Shown piece by piece: positions 18,011 to 27,287 of a DNA stretch of 55,175 nucleotides. Under the pieces are notes generated by a model that made no database searches, was not told the origin of the DNA, and worked only from the letters and a program-made list of their open reading frames with translations. The stretch is from SIG644 sp045613985 (GTDB lineage Bacteria > Bacillota > Clostridia > Oscillospirales > CAG-272): contig JAZLCA010000057.1 in NCBI GenBank assembly GCA_045613985.1, positions 1 to 55,175 on the forward strand, read 5' to 3'. Within the stretch, counting starts at the first letter, position 1. Every line of letters starts with the position of its first letter. Made by a program: the position numbers and the translations under genes.

Positions 18011-18565
18011 TCAACACGGCTCGCCCGATCGCAAACCGGGCAGGATCCGCTTGTCGTAATCCTCCAAAGCCTGCGCAATGATACGCTCCGCCTCCACGCG
18101 TCCAAACAGCTCCTTGACCGCCGTCTGCTTGTTTTCCAGCTGCTTGTAGACGGTAAAGAAGTGCATCATTTCATCGAAAATATGCACGGGCAAAGCGTCA
18201 ATGTCATTGACGTCGCGGTAGGTGGGATCGGAAAACGGCAGGGCGATGATCTTGTCATCCAGCTTTCCGCCGTCGATCATTCGCATCACACCAATGGGAT
18301 ACACCTGCACCAGCGTCAAGGGATACAGCGGCATATTGCACAGCACCAGCACGTCAAGCGGGTCGCCGTCATCGGCGTAGGTTCGGGGAATGAAGCCGTA
18401 GTTGGCAGGATAATGCGTCGAGGTATACAGCACGCGATCCAGGCGAAGCAAGCCGGTATGCTTATCCAGCTCGTATTTGCACTGACTTCCCTTGGGAATC
18501 TCAATGACTGCCGAAAAATTGTCGGGGCGCACCTGCGAAGGATCCATATCGTGCCAAATATTCAT
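18011..18565 (-). CDS. ppa: Inorganic pyrophosphatase (family I)
   Basis: A soluble Mg-dependent enzyme that hydrolyses pyrophosphate and so drives biosynthetic reactions forward. The signature DDGDPLDVLVL holds the three metal-binding Asp residues of family I, and ANYGFIPRTYADDG precedes it. Many Firmicutes use the unrelated family II enzyme; family I occurs widely in Clostridia too. Length 184 aa is normal. The start follows GGAGGTAAGGT. Only 29 bases separate it from obgE upstream, so it is probably the last gene of that operon, with a terminator just beyond its end. Confidence 0.95.
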   Translation of the reverse strand: MNIWHDMDPSQVRPDNFSAVIEIPKGSQCKYELDKHTGLLRLDRVLYTSTHYPANYGFIPRTYADDGDPLDVLVLCNMPLYPLTLVQVYPIGVMRMIDGGKLDDKIIALPFSDPTYRDVNDIDALPVHIFDEMMHFFTVYKQLENKQTAVKELFGRVEAERIIAQALEDYDKRILPGLRSGEPC

Positions 18566-18594
18566 ACCTTACCTCCGGTTGATATTGATACACC

Positions 18595-19869
18595 TTATTT
18601 TATATAGTCGAACTCAAATTCATACATGGAAACGGTATCTCCGTCCTGACAGCCTGCAGCCTCCAGCTGTTCAAACACGCCGCCTCTCTGAAGGGCGCGT
18701 TGGAAGAAGTTGAGCGATTCGTAGTCGTCGAAATTGACCTGGTTCATCAGATTGAAGATCCACTGACCCTCAACGATGAACTTACCGCCCTCGCGGCGAA
18801 TGACGGTCTCCTTGCCGACGACCTCCTCCTTCTGAATTTCCTCTGCCTCGTAGGTTTTGATGGGGGGCAGTGTCTGGAGACGATCGTAGACCGTCTCGAT
18901 CATCTCGCGCAAGCCCTCGCCGGTCGCGGCAGAAACGTACATCAGCTGCCATCCGTTTTCGCTGACAAACTCCTCAAACTCCGCAACGTCAAACAATTCG
19001 GGGTCCAGAATGTCGCTCTTGTTGGCGATGATGATCTGAGGCCGCTCGGACAGCGCGGGGCTGTAACGAAGCAGCTCCTGATTGATGGTCTTAATATCAT
19101 CAATGGGATCTCTGCCCTCATAGCAGGAGATATCCACGACGTGCAAAAGGAGACGGCAACGGTCCACGTGGCGCAGAAAATCATGACCGAGTCCCGCACC
19201 GTCCGAAGCACCTTCGATCAGACCGGGGATGTCGGCCGCCACAAATCCGGCCTCGTCGTGTACGCGTACGACACCCAGATTGGGAGACAACGTGGTGAAA
19301 TGGTATTCGGCAATTTTCGGACGTGCCGCGCTGATTCGGGCAAGAATCGAAGACTTACCCACGCTGGGGAAGCCGATCAAGCCGACGTCAGCCAACATTT
19401 TCAATTCCAAAAGGACTATTTTTTGCTCGCCCTGCGTGCCGTTTTTGGCGAACATGGGTACTTGTCGGGTTGCCGTTGCAAAATGGCGATTGCCCCAACC
19501 ACCGCGACCGCCGCGGCAAGCAATGAAATCCTCGCCGTCCGACATATCGTGAATGACAGCCCCCGTTTCGGCATCCTTGATGATGGTACCGCGCGGGACG
19601 GGAATGATCACATCCTCGGCCGTTGCACCGTGCAGCTTGTTACCTTTACCGTCGCCGCCGTTCCCCGCCACGAATTTATGACGATAACGGTAGGCCAAAA
19701 GGGTGTTGACACCCTCGTCGACGCGAAAGACGATGTTACCGCCGCGGCCGCCGTCGCCGCCGTCGGGACCACCGGCAGAAACGTATTTTTCGCGGTGAAA
19801 AGCGATGGCACCGTTGCCGCCGTCCCCCGCTTTGATTTCAATTTTAACGTGGTCAATGAATGTTGACAT
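18595..19869 (-). CDS. obgE: GTPase Obg
   Basis: An essential ribosome-associated GTPase involved in 50S subunit assembly and stress signalling. Residues 1-158 form the glycine-rich Obg fold (KAGDGGNGAIAFHREKY and following). The G domain has IGFPSVGKSS, switch DIPGLIEGA and NKSD. A C-terminal OCT domain ends the protein. The start at 19869 is preceded by AAAGGGGAA; the open frame runs 47 codons further upstream into non-coding sequence and should not be used. Gene length (424 aa) fits the Firmicute form. It lies 137 bases downstream of der, and the gap contains a copy of the short intergenic motif described in the findings. Confidence 0.96.
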   Translation of the reverse strand: MSTFIDHVKIEIKAGDGGNGAIAFHREKYVSAGGPDGGDGGRGGNIVFRVDEGVNTLLAYRYRHKFVAGNGGDGKGNKLHGATAEDVIIPVPRGTIIKDAETGAVIHDMSDGEDFIACRGGRGGWGNRHFATATRQVPMFAKNGTQGEQKIVLLELKMLADVGLIGFPSVGKSSILARISAARPKIAEYHFTTLSPNLGVVRVHDEAGFVAADIPGLIEGASDGAGLGHDFLRHVDRCRLLLHVVDISCYEGRDPIDDIKTINQELLRYSPALSERPQIIIANKSDILDPELFDVAEFEEFVSENGWQLMYVSAATGEGLREMIETVYDRLQTLPPIKTYEAEEIQKEEVVGKETVIRREGGKFIVEGQWIFNLMNQVNFDDYESLNFFQRALQRGGVFEQLEAAGCQDGDTVSMYEFEFDYIK

Positions 19870-20006
19870 AGAAAATTCCCCTTTATGAAGAATAGGATGG
19901 AGAAAGCTTTTACAGCTTCTCCTTTTAACGCTCACACTGTGCCTGCGGCGCGCGCTGAAAGCGTGCAGTATGATTGTCCGTAGAAAAAGGTGTATAAACC
20001 TTACAC

Positions 20007-21332
20007 TCAATTATCGCCCTTCTGCTTAATAATCATCTTAATGGGCGTGCCCTCAAAGCCAAACGTCTCTCGCAGACAGTTTTCAATATATCTCTGATAC
20101 GAAAAATGGAACAGCTCAATGGAATTACAGAACAAAACAAAGGTAGGCGGTGCTACTGCATTCTGCGTCATATAATAGATCTTAAGCCGCTTTCCCTTGT
20201 CCGACGGGGGCTGGGTCCGCATCATTGCCTCGCCCAGAACGTCGTTGAGCATACTTGTGGTAACGCGCATATTGCGCTGATCCTGTACGTGAGAAATCAA
20301 CTTGTAAATATTGGGCAGTCGCTGGCCCGTTTTTGCCGACACGAAAATGATGGGAGCATACGGCATATACGCCAGCGCCGTACGGATGCGATCGGTAAAC
20401 TGCTTGACGGTGTTGTTGTCCTTTTCCACCAGATCCCACTTGTTGACGACGATGATGGTACCCTTGCCCGATTCGTGAGCAATGCCGGCGATCTTCTCGT
20501 CCTGCTCGGTGATACCCTCGGTCGCATCGATCATCAAAAGGCAAACGTCTGCCCGCTCGACTGCCATGTGGGCGCGGAGAACGCTGTACTTTTCGATCTT
20601 ATCGTTGATCTTGGACTGACGGCGAATACCTGCCGTATCGATAAAAGTGAAGCTGCCGTACTCGTTTTCCACCGACGTATCCACGCTGTCGCGCGTCGTG
20701 CCGGCGATATTGGAAACGATCATGCGCTCTGCACCGACGAAACGGTTGATGATGGAGGATTTACCCGCATTGGGCTTACCGATCACAGCCACGCGAATGC
20801 TGTCGTCTTCCTCTTCCTCCTCTTGCTGATCGGGCAAAGCCTCCACGCAAGCATCCAAAAGGTCGCCCGTACCCGAACCGTGAACGGAGGAAACCGCAAT
20901 GGGCTCGTGATCAAAGCCAAGCTCGTAAAATTCATAAAATTCCAAGGGGAGCGCGCCCGTGCGGTCGCACTTATTGATGCAGGGGATGACCGGCTTGCCG
21001 CTCTTTTTGAGCATGACGGCAATGTCATGGTCGTCCGCAGTTACGCCGGTATGAACGTCACACAGAAAAATGATGACGTCGGCCGTATCAATCGCGATTT
21101 GGGCCTGATTGCGCATCTGAGCAAGAATAATATCGTCCGTTTTAGGCTCGATACCGCCCGTATCGATCAAAACGAGCTGTCTGCCTCTCCACTCCGTCTC
21201 ACCGTAAATACGGTCGCGGGTGACGCCGGGCGTATCCTCGACAATCGATCTCCGCTCGCCGATCAAACGGTTAAACAATGTACTTTTTCCTACGTTAGGT
21301 CTGCCGACAACGGCAATAATCGGTTTACTCAT
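20007..21332 (-). CDS. der: Ribosome assembly GTPase Der (EngA)
   Basis: A double-GTPase needed for 50S ribosomal subunit maturation. The first G domain begins with GRPNVGKST at residues 11-19 and has NKCD. The second begins with GKPNAGKSS near residue 186 and has NKWD. A C-terminal KH-like domain follows. Length 441 aa is standard. AGGAGG lies nine bases before the ATG. The start overlaps the last eight bases of the DUF512 gene, so translation is coupled. The DUF512-der order is a common Clostridia arrangement. Confidence 0.97.
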   Translation of the reverse strand: MSKPIIAVVGRPNVGKSTLFNRLIGERRSIVEDTPGVTRDRIYGETEWRGRQLVLIDTGGIEPKTDDIILAQMRNQAQIAIDTADVIIFLCDVHTGVTADDHDIAVMLKKSGKPVIPCINKCDRTGALPLEFYEFYELGFDHEPIAVSSVHGSGTGDLLDACVEALPDQQEEEEEDDSIRVAVIGKPNAGKSSIINRFVGAERMIVSNIAGTTRDSVDTSVENEYGSFTFIDTAGIRRQSKINDKIEKYSVLRAHMAVERADVCLLMIDATEGITEQDEKIAGIAHESGKGTIIVVNKWDLVEKDNNTVKQFTDRIRTALAYMPYAPIIFVSAKTGQRLPNIYKLISHVQDQRNMRVTTSMLNDVLGEAMMRTQPPSDKGKRLKIYYMTQNAVAPPTFVLFCNSIELFHFSYQRYIENCLRETFGFEGTPIKMIIKQKGDN

Positions 21333-22698
21333 ATGGTTCTACCTCCTCTTCTCTCTGACGTCGAGCGTCATAGATGGGTGTGTCTTGATTGGTTCCAAGC
21401 AGGGCGGTCAGCAGCGCGCCGCCGTCGTTGGGGCTGATTCGTACGGGCACTCCCAGGTGCTCGGACAGTTGCAAGGGCGTCATGCCGCAAAGGAACAGGT
21501 CGCCGTCGGCTCGCAGGGTGTTTTCGGGAACGAGCACCTCGTCGCCAAGATCCTTGCCCGCCAGTTGCTCGGCCATATCCTTGCCCGTGAGCAGTCCTGC
21601 CACCGTAATAGTCTCGCCAAAGAAATGATTGATCACGGGAATGACGCGAATGGTCAATCCCTCCACCGCTGCCGTCAAACGCTCGCACAGACGGCGAATG
21701 CCCGCCTCGGCGGCCACCCCGGTCACAACGGTCACGGTACGCGGGGCAACGAACTCTTGCAGATCGTCCTCCAAAAAGTTCATTTCGGCTTGGAACTCAA
21801 ACGCTTGAGAGGTCACCATGCCGATGCCATCCTCCAGTTGAGAGTAGTTTTCATAATATTCATCATCCGGCAGATCCATACCGCCCTTGATATACAGCTC
21901 ATCCGCGCAGAAAAAGACGCGGCGGCCGTATTTCTTAACGCATTCATCGCCCACACGGCTGACCTGTTCGATAACAGCGCGGCATTCCTCGGGGGAATAG
22001 GGCTCCAGCGGATACAGCTTCTGACGATAGCGAGTCAATCCCGCGGGAACGATGGAAACGCTGTCCAGCGCAGGCAAATACGAAAGCATATCCTTCATGG
22101 TGCGGTCCAGCTCCTCGCCGTCGTTGATGCCGCGGCACAGCACCACCTGGGCGCAAATGCGAATGTCGGCATCGGCCAACCTTCTCATATAGGCCAGCAC
22201 CTCGCCCGCGTGCTTGTTGCGCATCATTTTGACGCGAAGCTCGGGATTGGTGGTATGCACCGAAATATTGATGGGCGAGATGTGCATCTCGATGATGCGG
22301 TCGATATCCCGCTCGGACAGATTGGTCAGCGTGATATAGTTACCGTGAAGAAAGGACAGTCGGCTGTCGTCGTCTTTGAAGTAGAGCGACTGTCGAAGTC
22401 CTTTGGGGAGCTGATCGATAAAGCAGAAAATACAGCGATTTTCACAAGAGTGCTTTTCGTCCATCAAGGGTGTCTCAAACTCCAGACCGATATCGTCGTA
22501 CTCCTGTTTGTTTATGACGATCTCATGCCGCTCCTCGCCTCTGTAAAAGCAAAGACGCACCGTGCGCTCTGCCAGATAAAAGCGATAGTCCAGCACGTCG
22601 CGGATCTCGCGGAAATTGATGGTATGCAGTACGTCACCCGCCAAAACGCCTGCTTTTTCGGCTCTGGAATGGGGTGCGACCGAAACGATGCGTACCAC
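21325..22698 (-). CDS. DUF512 radical SAM protein with N-terminal PDZ domain
   Basis: A 457-aa protein of a family widespread in Clostridia, with no agreed function. Residues 1-70 resemble a PDZ domain (VAPHSRAEKAGVLAGDVL). A Cys cluster follows in HSCENRCIFCFIDQLPKGLR, resembling a radical SAM iron-sulfur motif. Next come DDDSRLSFLHGNYITLTNL, a radical SAM barrel and the C-terminal DUF512 region. The start is GTG at 22698, preceded by AAAGGAGG with seven bases of spacing. Its position directly ahead of der suggests a link to ribosome assembly or translation, but that is inference. A sigma-A promoter is at 22760-22788. Confidence 0.9.
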   Translation of the reverse strand: MVRIVSVAPHSRAEKAGVLAGDVLHTINFREIRDVLDYRFYLAERTVRLCFYRGEERHEIVINKQEYDDIGLEFETPLMDEKHSCENRCIFCFIDQLPKGLRQSLYFKDDDSRLSFLHGNYITLTNLSERDIDRIIEMHISPINISVHTTNPELRVKMMRNKHAGEVLAYMRRLADADIRICAQVVLCRGINDGEELDRTMKDMLSYLPALDSVSIVPAGLTRYRQKLYPLEPYSPEECRAVIEQVSRVGDECVKKYGRRVFFCADELYIKGGMDLPDDEYYENYSQLEDGIGMVTSQAFEFQAEMNFLEDDLQEFVAPRTVTVVTGVAAEAGIRRLCERLTAAVEGLTIRVIPVINHFFGETITVAGLLTGKDMAEQLAGKDLGDEVLVPENTLRADGDLFLCGMTPLQLSEHLGVPVRISPNDGGALLTALLGTNQDTPIYDARRQREEEVEPYE

Positions 22699-22759
22699 AG
22701 CACGTCCTCCTTTGACTCATTTTTATTCTTTTGCCCGTATGAGCAGAATAATACAGTAT

Positions 22760-22788
22760 ATTCTACCACATTTTTCGCCGTTTGTCAA
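22760..22788 (-). promoter_or_regulatory. sigma-A promoter of the DUF512-der-obgE-ppa operon
   Basis: On the minus strand TTGACA (22783-22788), 17 bases, then TAGAAT (22760-22765). It is divergent from the rsuA promoter about 70 bases away. Confidence 0.8.
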
Positions 22789-22855
22789 ATATAAAACGCC
22801 AAATATTCCATCTAAATTTCGGGATTTTGACGAGAATGGAATTGGATCAAAAGTG

Positions 22856-22884
22856 TTTACAAAAAAAGGAAACTGTGGTATACT
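22856..22884 (+). promoter_or_regulatory. sigma-A promoter of the pseudouridine synthase gene
   Basis: TTTACA (22856-22861), 17 bases, then TATACT (22879-22884). The predicted transcript start near 22891 lies after an upstream in-frame ATG at 22888, which supports the start at 22924. Confidence 0.75.
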
Positions 22885-22923
22885 GAATTGTATATAAAAA
22901 CAAACGCGGAAAGGAGAGATCGT

Positions 22924-23649
22924 ATGCGTCTGGACAAATTTTTGGTTTCCACCGGCAAGATCTCGCGCAGTGACGCAGGACGTGCTGCACGGGGCGGAAA
23001 GATCACCGTCAACGGTGCCGTGGAAAAGAAGGCTGACCGCCACATTGACCCCGATACGGATATCATCACCCTGCACGGTGAGCGCATCGTCTACCGCCGT
23101 TACACCTACATCATGCTCAATAAGCCCGCGGGTTACGTCAGCGCGACCGAGGACGGCCGCGATCCGACCGTACTCACTCTGCTCCCGGAGGAGCACCAAC
23201 GCATCGGCCTTTTTCCCTGCGGAAGACTTGATAAATACACGCTGGGGCTGATGCTTCTGACCAACGACGGAGACCTGTCGCATCGGTTGCTTTCCCCTCG
23301 CCATCACGTAGAAAAACGCTATGCCTACACCTGCCGCCTGCCTCTTTTGTCCGAAGACATCGAGCAGTTAGAACGCGGCGTCGAGTTGGAGGACGGCTAC
23401 GTGACCAAGCCCGCCCGCATGATCGCCGACGTCGGAAGCGTGCGCGGCACCATCGTGTTGACCGAGGGTAAGTACCATCAGATCAAGCGTATGTTTGAAT
23501 CCGTAGGCAACAAGATTGAGACGTTGGAGCGAGTTACCTTTGGCCCTCTTTCGCTCGATCCTGACCTTGAACGAGGCCGGTGGCGTTATTTGACCGACGA
23601 GGAAGTTTCCCTGCTGCAGAGCGGTATCAAGGGGGTGGACGAGCTATGA
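22924..23649 (+). CDS. rRNA pseudouridine synthase, RsuA/RluB/E/F family
   Basis: Converts a specific uridine in ribosomal RNA to pseudouridine. Residues 1-60 form an S4 RNA-binding domain beginning MRLDKFLVSTG. The catalytic domain holds GRLDKYTLG with the nucleophilic Asp near residue 103, preceded by NKPAGYVSA. The 241-aa length suits RsuA (16S target) or RluB (23S target), and sequence alone does not settle which, so I give no symbol. GGAAAGGAGAG precedes the ATG at 22924. The stop overlaps the next gene's ATG (ATGA). Confidence 0.9.
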   Translation: MRLDKFLVSTGKISRSDAGRAARGGKITVNGAVEKKADRHIDPDTDIITLHGERIVYRRYTYIMLNKPAGYVSATEDGRDPTVLTLLPEEHQRIGLFPCGRLDKYTLGLMLLTNDGDLSHRLLSPRHHVEKRYAYTCRLPLLSEDIEQLERGVELEDGYVTKPARMIADVGSVRGTIVLTEGKYHQIKRMFESVGNKIETLERVTFGPLSLDPDLERGRWRYLTDEEVSLLQSGIKGVDEL

Positions 23650-24257
23650 TGATCTATCTGATCCGCCACGGTGAGACCGACTGGAACCATCAAAAGCGGC
23701 GTCAAGGACGGCGCGACATCCCTTTAAATGACGCAGGACGGGAGCAAATGCGCCGTTGTGCTGAAGCACTGGCCGCTCTTCCGGTAGATACCATGGTGAC
23801 CAGTCCTCTTTCGCGCGCGGTGGAAAGTGCCGAGATCATTGCCGACGGTCTTGGCTTTGACAAGCAACACATCCTGCGAGACGAGGGACTGATCGAGCGT
23901 GATTTTGGCGACGTGGACGGCATGACGCGAGCCGAGCTCAAGGCTTACCGCGCCCGCGGTGGAAACGAGCACCAGGAGCCCTTGTATCGGGTACGGGAGC
24001 GCATGATGCGCGCCGTTCTGACCTACGCCCGGCTTCACAACAAACAGCATGTCGTGATCGTCTCGCACAGTGCGGCCATCAAATCGGTCTTCGTGCGGCT
24101 GTACGGCAAGCCCGAGCTGCAACGCAAGCCCACCAAAAACGCCGGCGTGAGCATCATCGAATATCGCGGCGGACGCCTGCATCCCTGTGTTCTGGATCTG
24201 GACGCCGAAGAAGCCGTTCGCTACTTAACTAGACGAAAGATTTTGAAAGGTGAGTAA
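23646..24257 (+). CDS. Histidine phosphatase family protein (phosphoglycerate mutase-like)
   Basis: A 203-aa member of the histidine phosphatase superfamily. The phosphorylated His is in LIRHGETDWN near the N-terminus, the partner His in SHSAAIKSV, and the acid Glu probably lies in GLIERDFGDVDG. Members range from cofactor-dependent phosphoglycerate mutase to alpha-ribazole and sugar phosphatases; at this length a broad small-molecule phosphatase (CobC/GpmB-like) is likelier than glycolytic Gpm. The start is set by ATGA overlap with the pseudouridine synthase; an ATG one codon later (23649) is also possible. No functional link between the two is known to me. Confidence 0.85.
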   Translation: MMIYLIRHGETDWNHQKRRQGRRDIPLNDAGREQMRRCAEALAALPVDTMVTSPLSRAVESAEIIADGLGFDKQHILRDEGLIERDFGDVDGMTRAELKAYRARGGNEHQEPLYRVRERMMRAVLTYARLHNKQHVVIVSHSAAIKSVFVRLYGKPELQRKPTKNAGVSIIEYRGGRLHPCVLDLDAEEAVRYLTRRKILKGE

Positions 24258-24498
24258 AGAGGCTGCAAGAGAGCTTTTTTGAAAAAGGCCCCGCTGCCGA
24301 TTTTCACCTCACCAAAACGTGTCAGTCGCTTTTTCTTTGAGCCACAGGCGCAAAGAAAACAGGCTTCGTAAACTCATCCACAAAAAGAAGCATCGAAAGA
24401 AATTTCGCGCTCTGCGGAGCGTCAGGAGGGCCACGCGCCTCCACCCAAAAGCTTGACCCAAACTTTTCAATGGCTCTTATGCCAAGGAGGATACGATC
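24258..24498. other. Intergenic spacer with hairpins
   Basis: This 241-base gap holds no gene. It has an imperfect AAAAAG/CTTTTTT stem near 24279-24292, a near-perfect 13-bp hairpin TTTTCTTTGAGCC (24331-24343) with 24347-24359, a GCGCTC/GGAGCG stem near 24409-24421, and GGAGG/CCTCC near 24425-24443. The AAGGAGGATACG just before 24499 is the next gene's RBS. A TTGACC with poor -10 follows near 24454, so I do not call a promoter. Confidence 0.6.
24331..24359. repeat. Palindromic intergenic hairpin
   Basis: Arms 24331-24343 and 24347-24359 pair at 12 of 13 positions around ACA. The TTTTCTTTG...CAAAGAAAA form is of the kind scattered between genes in many Clostridia genomes. Confidence 0.6.
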
Positions 24499-25866
24499 AT
24501 GTCACATATCCGCACCATTTACGCCAGCCAATACGCCAAGCTTGACAGCAACGTCTACACGGGCGGCGGCACCGACGACACTGCCGCACTTCAGGCGATC
24601 CTTGATATTGCCCGCGACGAGGGCGGCGTTCATCTGATCATGGACGGAGCCGCGCTGGTGTCCGGCCTGGACGTCTATTCCAACACTACCATCGAGTGCA
24701 TGAACGCCGACTGCGGCTTTTTCCAGATCGCCCAATCCGGCCGTGCCATCATCACCAACAAGGTGTGGGACCGCAAGGTCATCCGCACCCGTAATATCAC
24801 TCTCAAGGGAGGCACGTACAATCAGGACGCTCCCAACCAGCCCCACCACGTCCCCTTCCCCATGGAGGTCAGCGCCGAGGACTTCGGCGACAACCATTGG
24901 ATCTTCGCCATCGAGCTGTACGGTGTGGAAAACGTGCTGCTCGAAGATCTGAAAATGCTTGATTTCCGCACCTTCTGCATCACCGTGGGCAACTTCCGCC
25001 ACGTCACGCTCAACCGCGTGTGGGTTGACCTGCCCCAGCGTATGCAGGCGCAGAACCAGGACGGCTTCCACTTCTGGGGTCCCGGCCAGTTCCTCACCAT
25101 ACGCGACTGCGGCGGTAAGGTTGGCGACGACTTTATGAACATCGGCCCGGACGAAGCCGACAAGACCTCCTCCATTACCGACGTGCTAGTCGACGGTCTG
25201 TTCCTTGACGATGCCGACCAGGCCATCCGTCTGCTCTCGCGCGGCACCGGTCTTCTCGACCGTGTGACCATCCGCAACGTGCAGGGCTCTTACCGCTCGT
25301 TCGGTTTCTATATCAATTCTTGGTTCCCGGACGTAACGGCAGGTAATTTCGGTGATATTTTCATCGAAAACGTCAATCTCACCCACACCGCGCCCAACTA
25401 TGATTACCGTCCGCCCATGCTGTTCTCGGTCGGCGGGGATATCCGTTGCCTGACCATCCAAAACGTCCGTCACGAATATCCCATCGATAAGCGTGCCATC
25501 GGTGAGTTCGGCCTGCCCTTCTATTCCACGCAGCCCGCTAACATCGCCAACTACGTCTATCCCTCGGGCAAAAAGCCCGTCATCCAGAACCTCATCATCG
25601 ACGGCGTGACCGTCCTTGAAAATGAACAAAGTGAGGGCATGGAGCAGTTCCAGATGTTCGGTGACGTGGGCAACCTCGTCATCAAGAACGTTTTGTCCGT
25701 CAAGGACAAAGGCGTGGCTCGCTCGGGCAACATCCTCAAGGTCTATCCCTGCGGTCACGTCGATACTGCTATCGTCAGCGACGTCTTCTCCGTCGGTGCA
25801 ACCAAGGTCATCGACGGCGAAGAGAACATCGATCAGCTCATTCGGAATAACGTTATCGCACAATAA
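24499..25866 (+). CDS. Right-handed beta-helix protein, GH28-like (copy A)
   Basis: A 455-aa protein with a pectate lyase-like start (YTGGGTDDTAALQAILD, the loop opening many beta-helix enzymes) and repeated short strands ending in N-x-T/V. QNQDGFHFWG and VGDDFMNIG recall the NTD and GDD motifs of glycoside hydrolase family 28, whose Asp residues hydrolyse galacturonides; the match is partial. There is no signal peptide, so any substrate would be an imported oligosaccharide. Copy B of the same length follows after 15 bases and is closely similar throughout. AAGGAGGATACGATC precedes the start. The exact substrate cannot be stated. Confidence 0.72.
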   Translation: MSHIRTIYASQYAKLDSNVYTGGGTDDTAALQAILDIARDEGGVHLIMDGAALVSGLDVYSNTTIECMNADCGFFQIAQSGRAIITNKVWDRKVIRTRNITLKGGTYNQDAPNQPHHVPFPMEVSAEDFGDNHWIFAIELYGVENVLLEDLKMLDFRTFCITVGNFRHVTLNRVWVDLPQRMQAQNQDGFHFWGPGQFLTIRDCGGKVGDDFMNIGPDEADKTSSITDVLVDGLFLDDADQAIRLLSRGTGLLDRVTIRNVQGSYRSFGFYINSWFPDVTAGNFGDIFIENVNLTHTAPNYDYRPPMLFSVGGDIRCLTIQNVRHEYPIDKRAIGEFGLPFYSTQPANIANYVYPSGKKPVIQNLIIDGVTVLENEQSEGMEQFQMFGDVGNLVIKNVLSVKDKGVARSGNILKVYPCGHVDTAIVSDVFSVGATKVIDGEENIDQLIRNNVIAQ

Positions 25867-25881
25867 AAAAGGAGGGCTCTT

Positions 25882-27249
25882 ATGCCAATCTCCAAGGTAT
25901 ATGCCAGCTCAGTTGCCGTACTTGACAGCCACGTCTGGCGCGGCGGCGGCACGGACGACACGCTTGCACTTCAAGCAGTCCTTGATCGCGCCAAGACCGA
26001 GGGTGGCATTCATCTCGTCATGGACGGCGCGGCGCTGGTGTCGCATCTGGAGGTCTACTCCAACACGACCATCGAGTGTCTGACTGCCGATTGCGGTTTT
26101 TTCCAAAAGGACAATTCCAACTGTGCCATCGTGACCAACGTCGATTGGAACATCACCGAGCGCACCGTAAAAAATATCACGCTCAAGGGCGGCACGTATA
26201 ACCAGAACTGCGCCCATCAGGCGCATGACGTTCCCGTCACCGAGGAAACCCGCCCCTTCAACAGCTATGGCGACATCCGCGGGGTGGTGGCCTTTGAATT
26301 TTATGGTGTAGAAAACGTGCTGCTGCGCGACGTTGTCATCGTCGACTTCCGCACCTACGCCTTTATGACGGCCAACTTTCTTCATATGACGCTGGAGCGC
26401 GTCCGTCTGGAATTGCCCGGGCGTATGCAGGCGCAAAATCAGGACGGCTTCCACTTCTGGGGCCCCGGTCAGTTTTTGACCATCCGCGATTGCGGCGGCC
26501 GTGTCGGCGACGATATTATGAACATCGGTCCCGACGAGGGTGACGGCGTATCCTCCATCACCGACGTGCTGGTGGACGGCCTGTTCCTCGCCGATGCCGA
26601 TCAGTCCATCCGCATTCTTTCGCGCGGCACAGGCCTTGTCGACCGCGTGACCATTCGCAACGTGCAAGGAACTTACCGTTCCTTCGGCTTTTATATCGAC
26701 GCATGGTACCCGGGCAATACCGCCGGCAATTTCGGTGACATTTTCATCGAAAACGTCAATCTCACCCACACCGCGCCCAACTATGATTACCGCCCGCCCA
26801 TGCTGTTCTCGGTCGGCGGCGATATTCGCTGTCTGACTCTCAAAAATATCCGTCACGAATATCCCATCGACAACCGCGCCATCGGCGAGTTTGGTCTTCC
26901 CTTCTATTCAACGACCCCCGACACCATCGCAGACTACGTCTATCCCTCGGGCAAAAAGCCGCTCATCCAAAACCTCATCATCGACGGCTTGACGGTGCTG
27001 GAGAACGAACAAAGCGCCGGCATGGAGCAGCTTCGCATCTTCGGTGACGTAGGCAATCTTGTGCTCAAGAACGTGCTGTCCGTCAAGGACAAGGACGTCG
27101 CTCGCTCGGGTAACGTCCTCAAGGTCTATCCCTGCGGTCATGTGAACACCGCCATCGTCAGCGACGTTTTCTCGGTCGGTGCGACCAAGGTCATTGACGG
27201 CGAGGAGAACATCGATCAGCTGATCAAAAACAACGTCATTTCCCAATAA
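25882..27249 (+). CDS. Right-handed beta-helix protein, GH28-like (copy B)
   Basis: The tandem paralogue of the preceding gene, also 455 aa, collinear from WRGGGTDDTLALQAVLD to the shared end GEENIDQLIKNNVISQ. It keeps QNQDGFHFWG and VGDDIMNIG. Copies differ mainly at residues 80-140, where B has NSNCAIVTNVDWNIT and A has QSGRAIITNKVWDRK, suggesting different ligand specificity. A stretch of 80 bases (26740-26819) matches copy A (25357-25436) with one change, including synonymous sites, unlike flanking sequence. The RBS is AAAAAAGGAGGG. Tex follows after 38 bases without a visible terminator. Confidence 0.72.
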   Translation: MPISKVYASSVAVLDSHVWRGGGTDDTLALQAVLDRAKTEGGIHLVMDGAALVSHLEVYSNTTIECLTADCGFFQKDNSNCAIVTNVDWNITERTVKNITLKGGTYNQNCAHQAHDVPVTEETRPFNSYGDIRGVVAFEFYGVENVLLRDVVIVDFRTYAFMTANFLHMTLERVRLELPGRMQAQNQDGFHFWGPGQFLTIRDCGGRVGDDIMNIGPDEGDGVSSITDVLVDGLFLADADQSIRILSRGTGLVDRVTIRNVQGTYRSFGFYIDAWYPGNTAGNFGDIFIENVNLTHTAPNYDYRPPMLFSVGGDIRCLTLKNIRHEYPIDNRAIGEFGLPFYSTTPDTIADYVYPSGKKPLIQNLIIDGLTVLENEQSAGMEQLRIFGDVGNLVLKNVLSVKDKDVARSGNVLKVYPCGHVNTAIVSDVFSVGATKVIDGEENIDQLIKNNVISQ

Positions 27250-27287
27250 ATTTACCATTTTTCAAGTATCCGGAGAAAGAGTATCCC

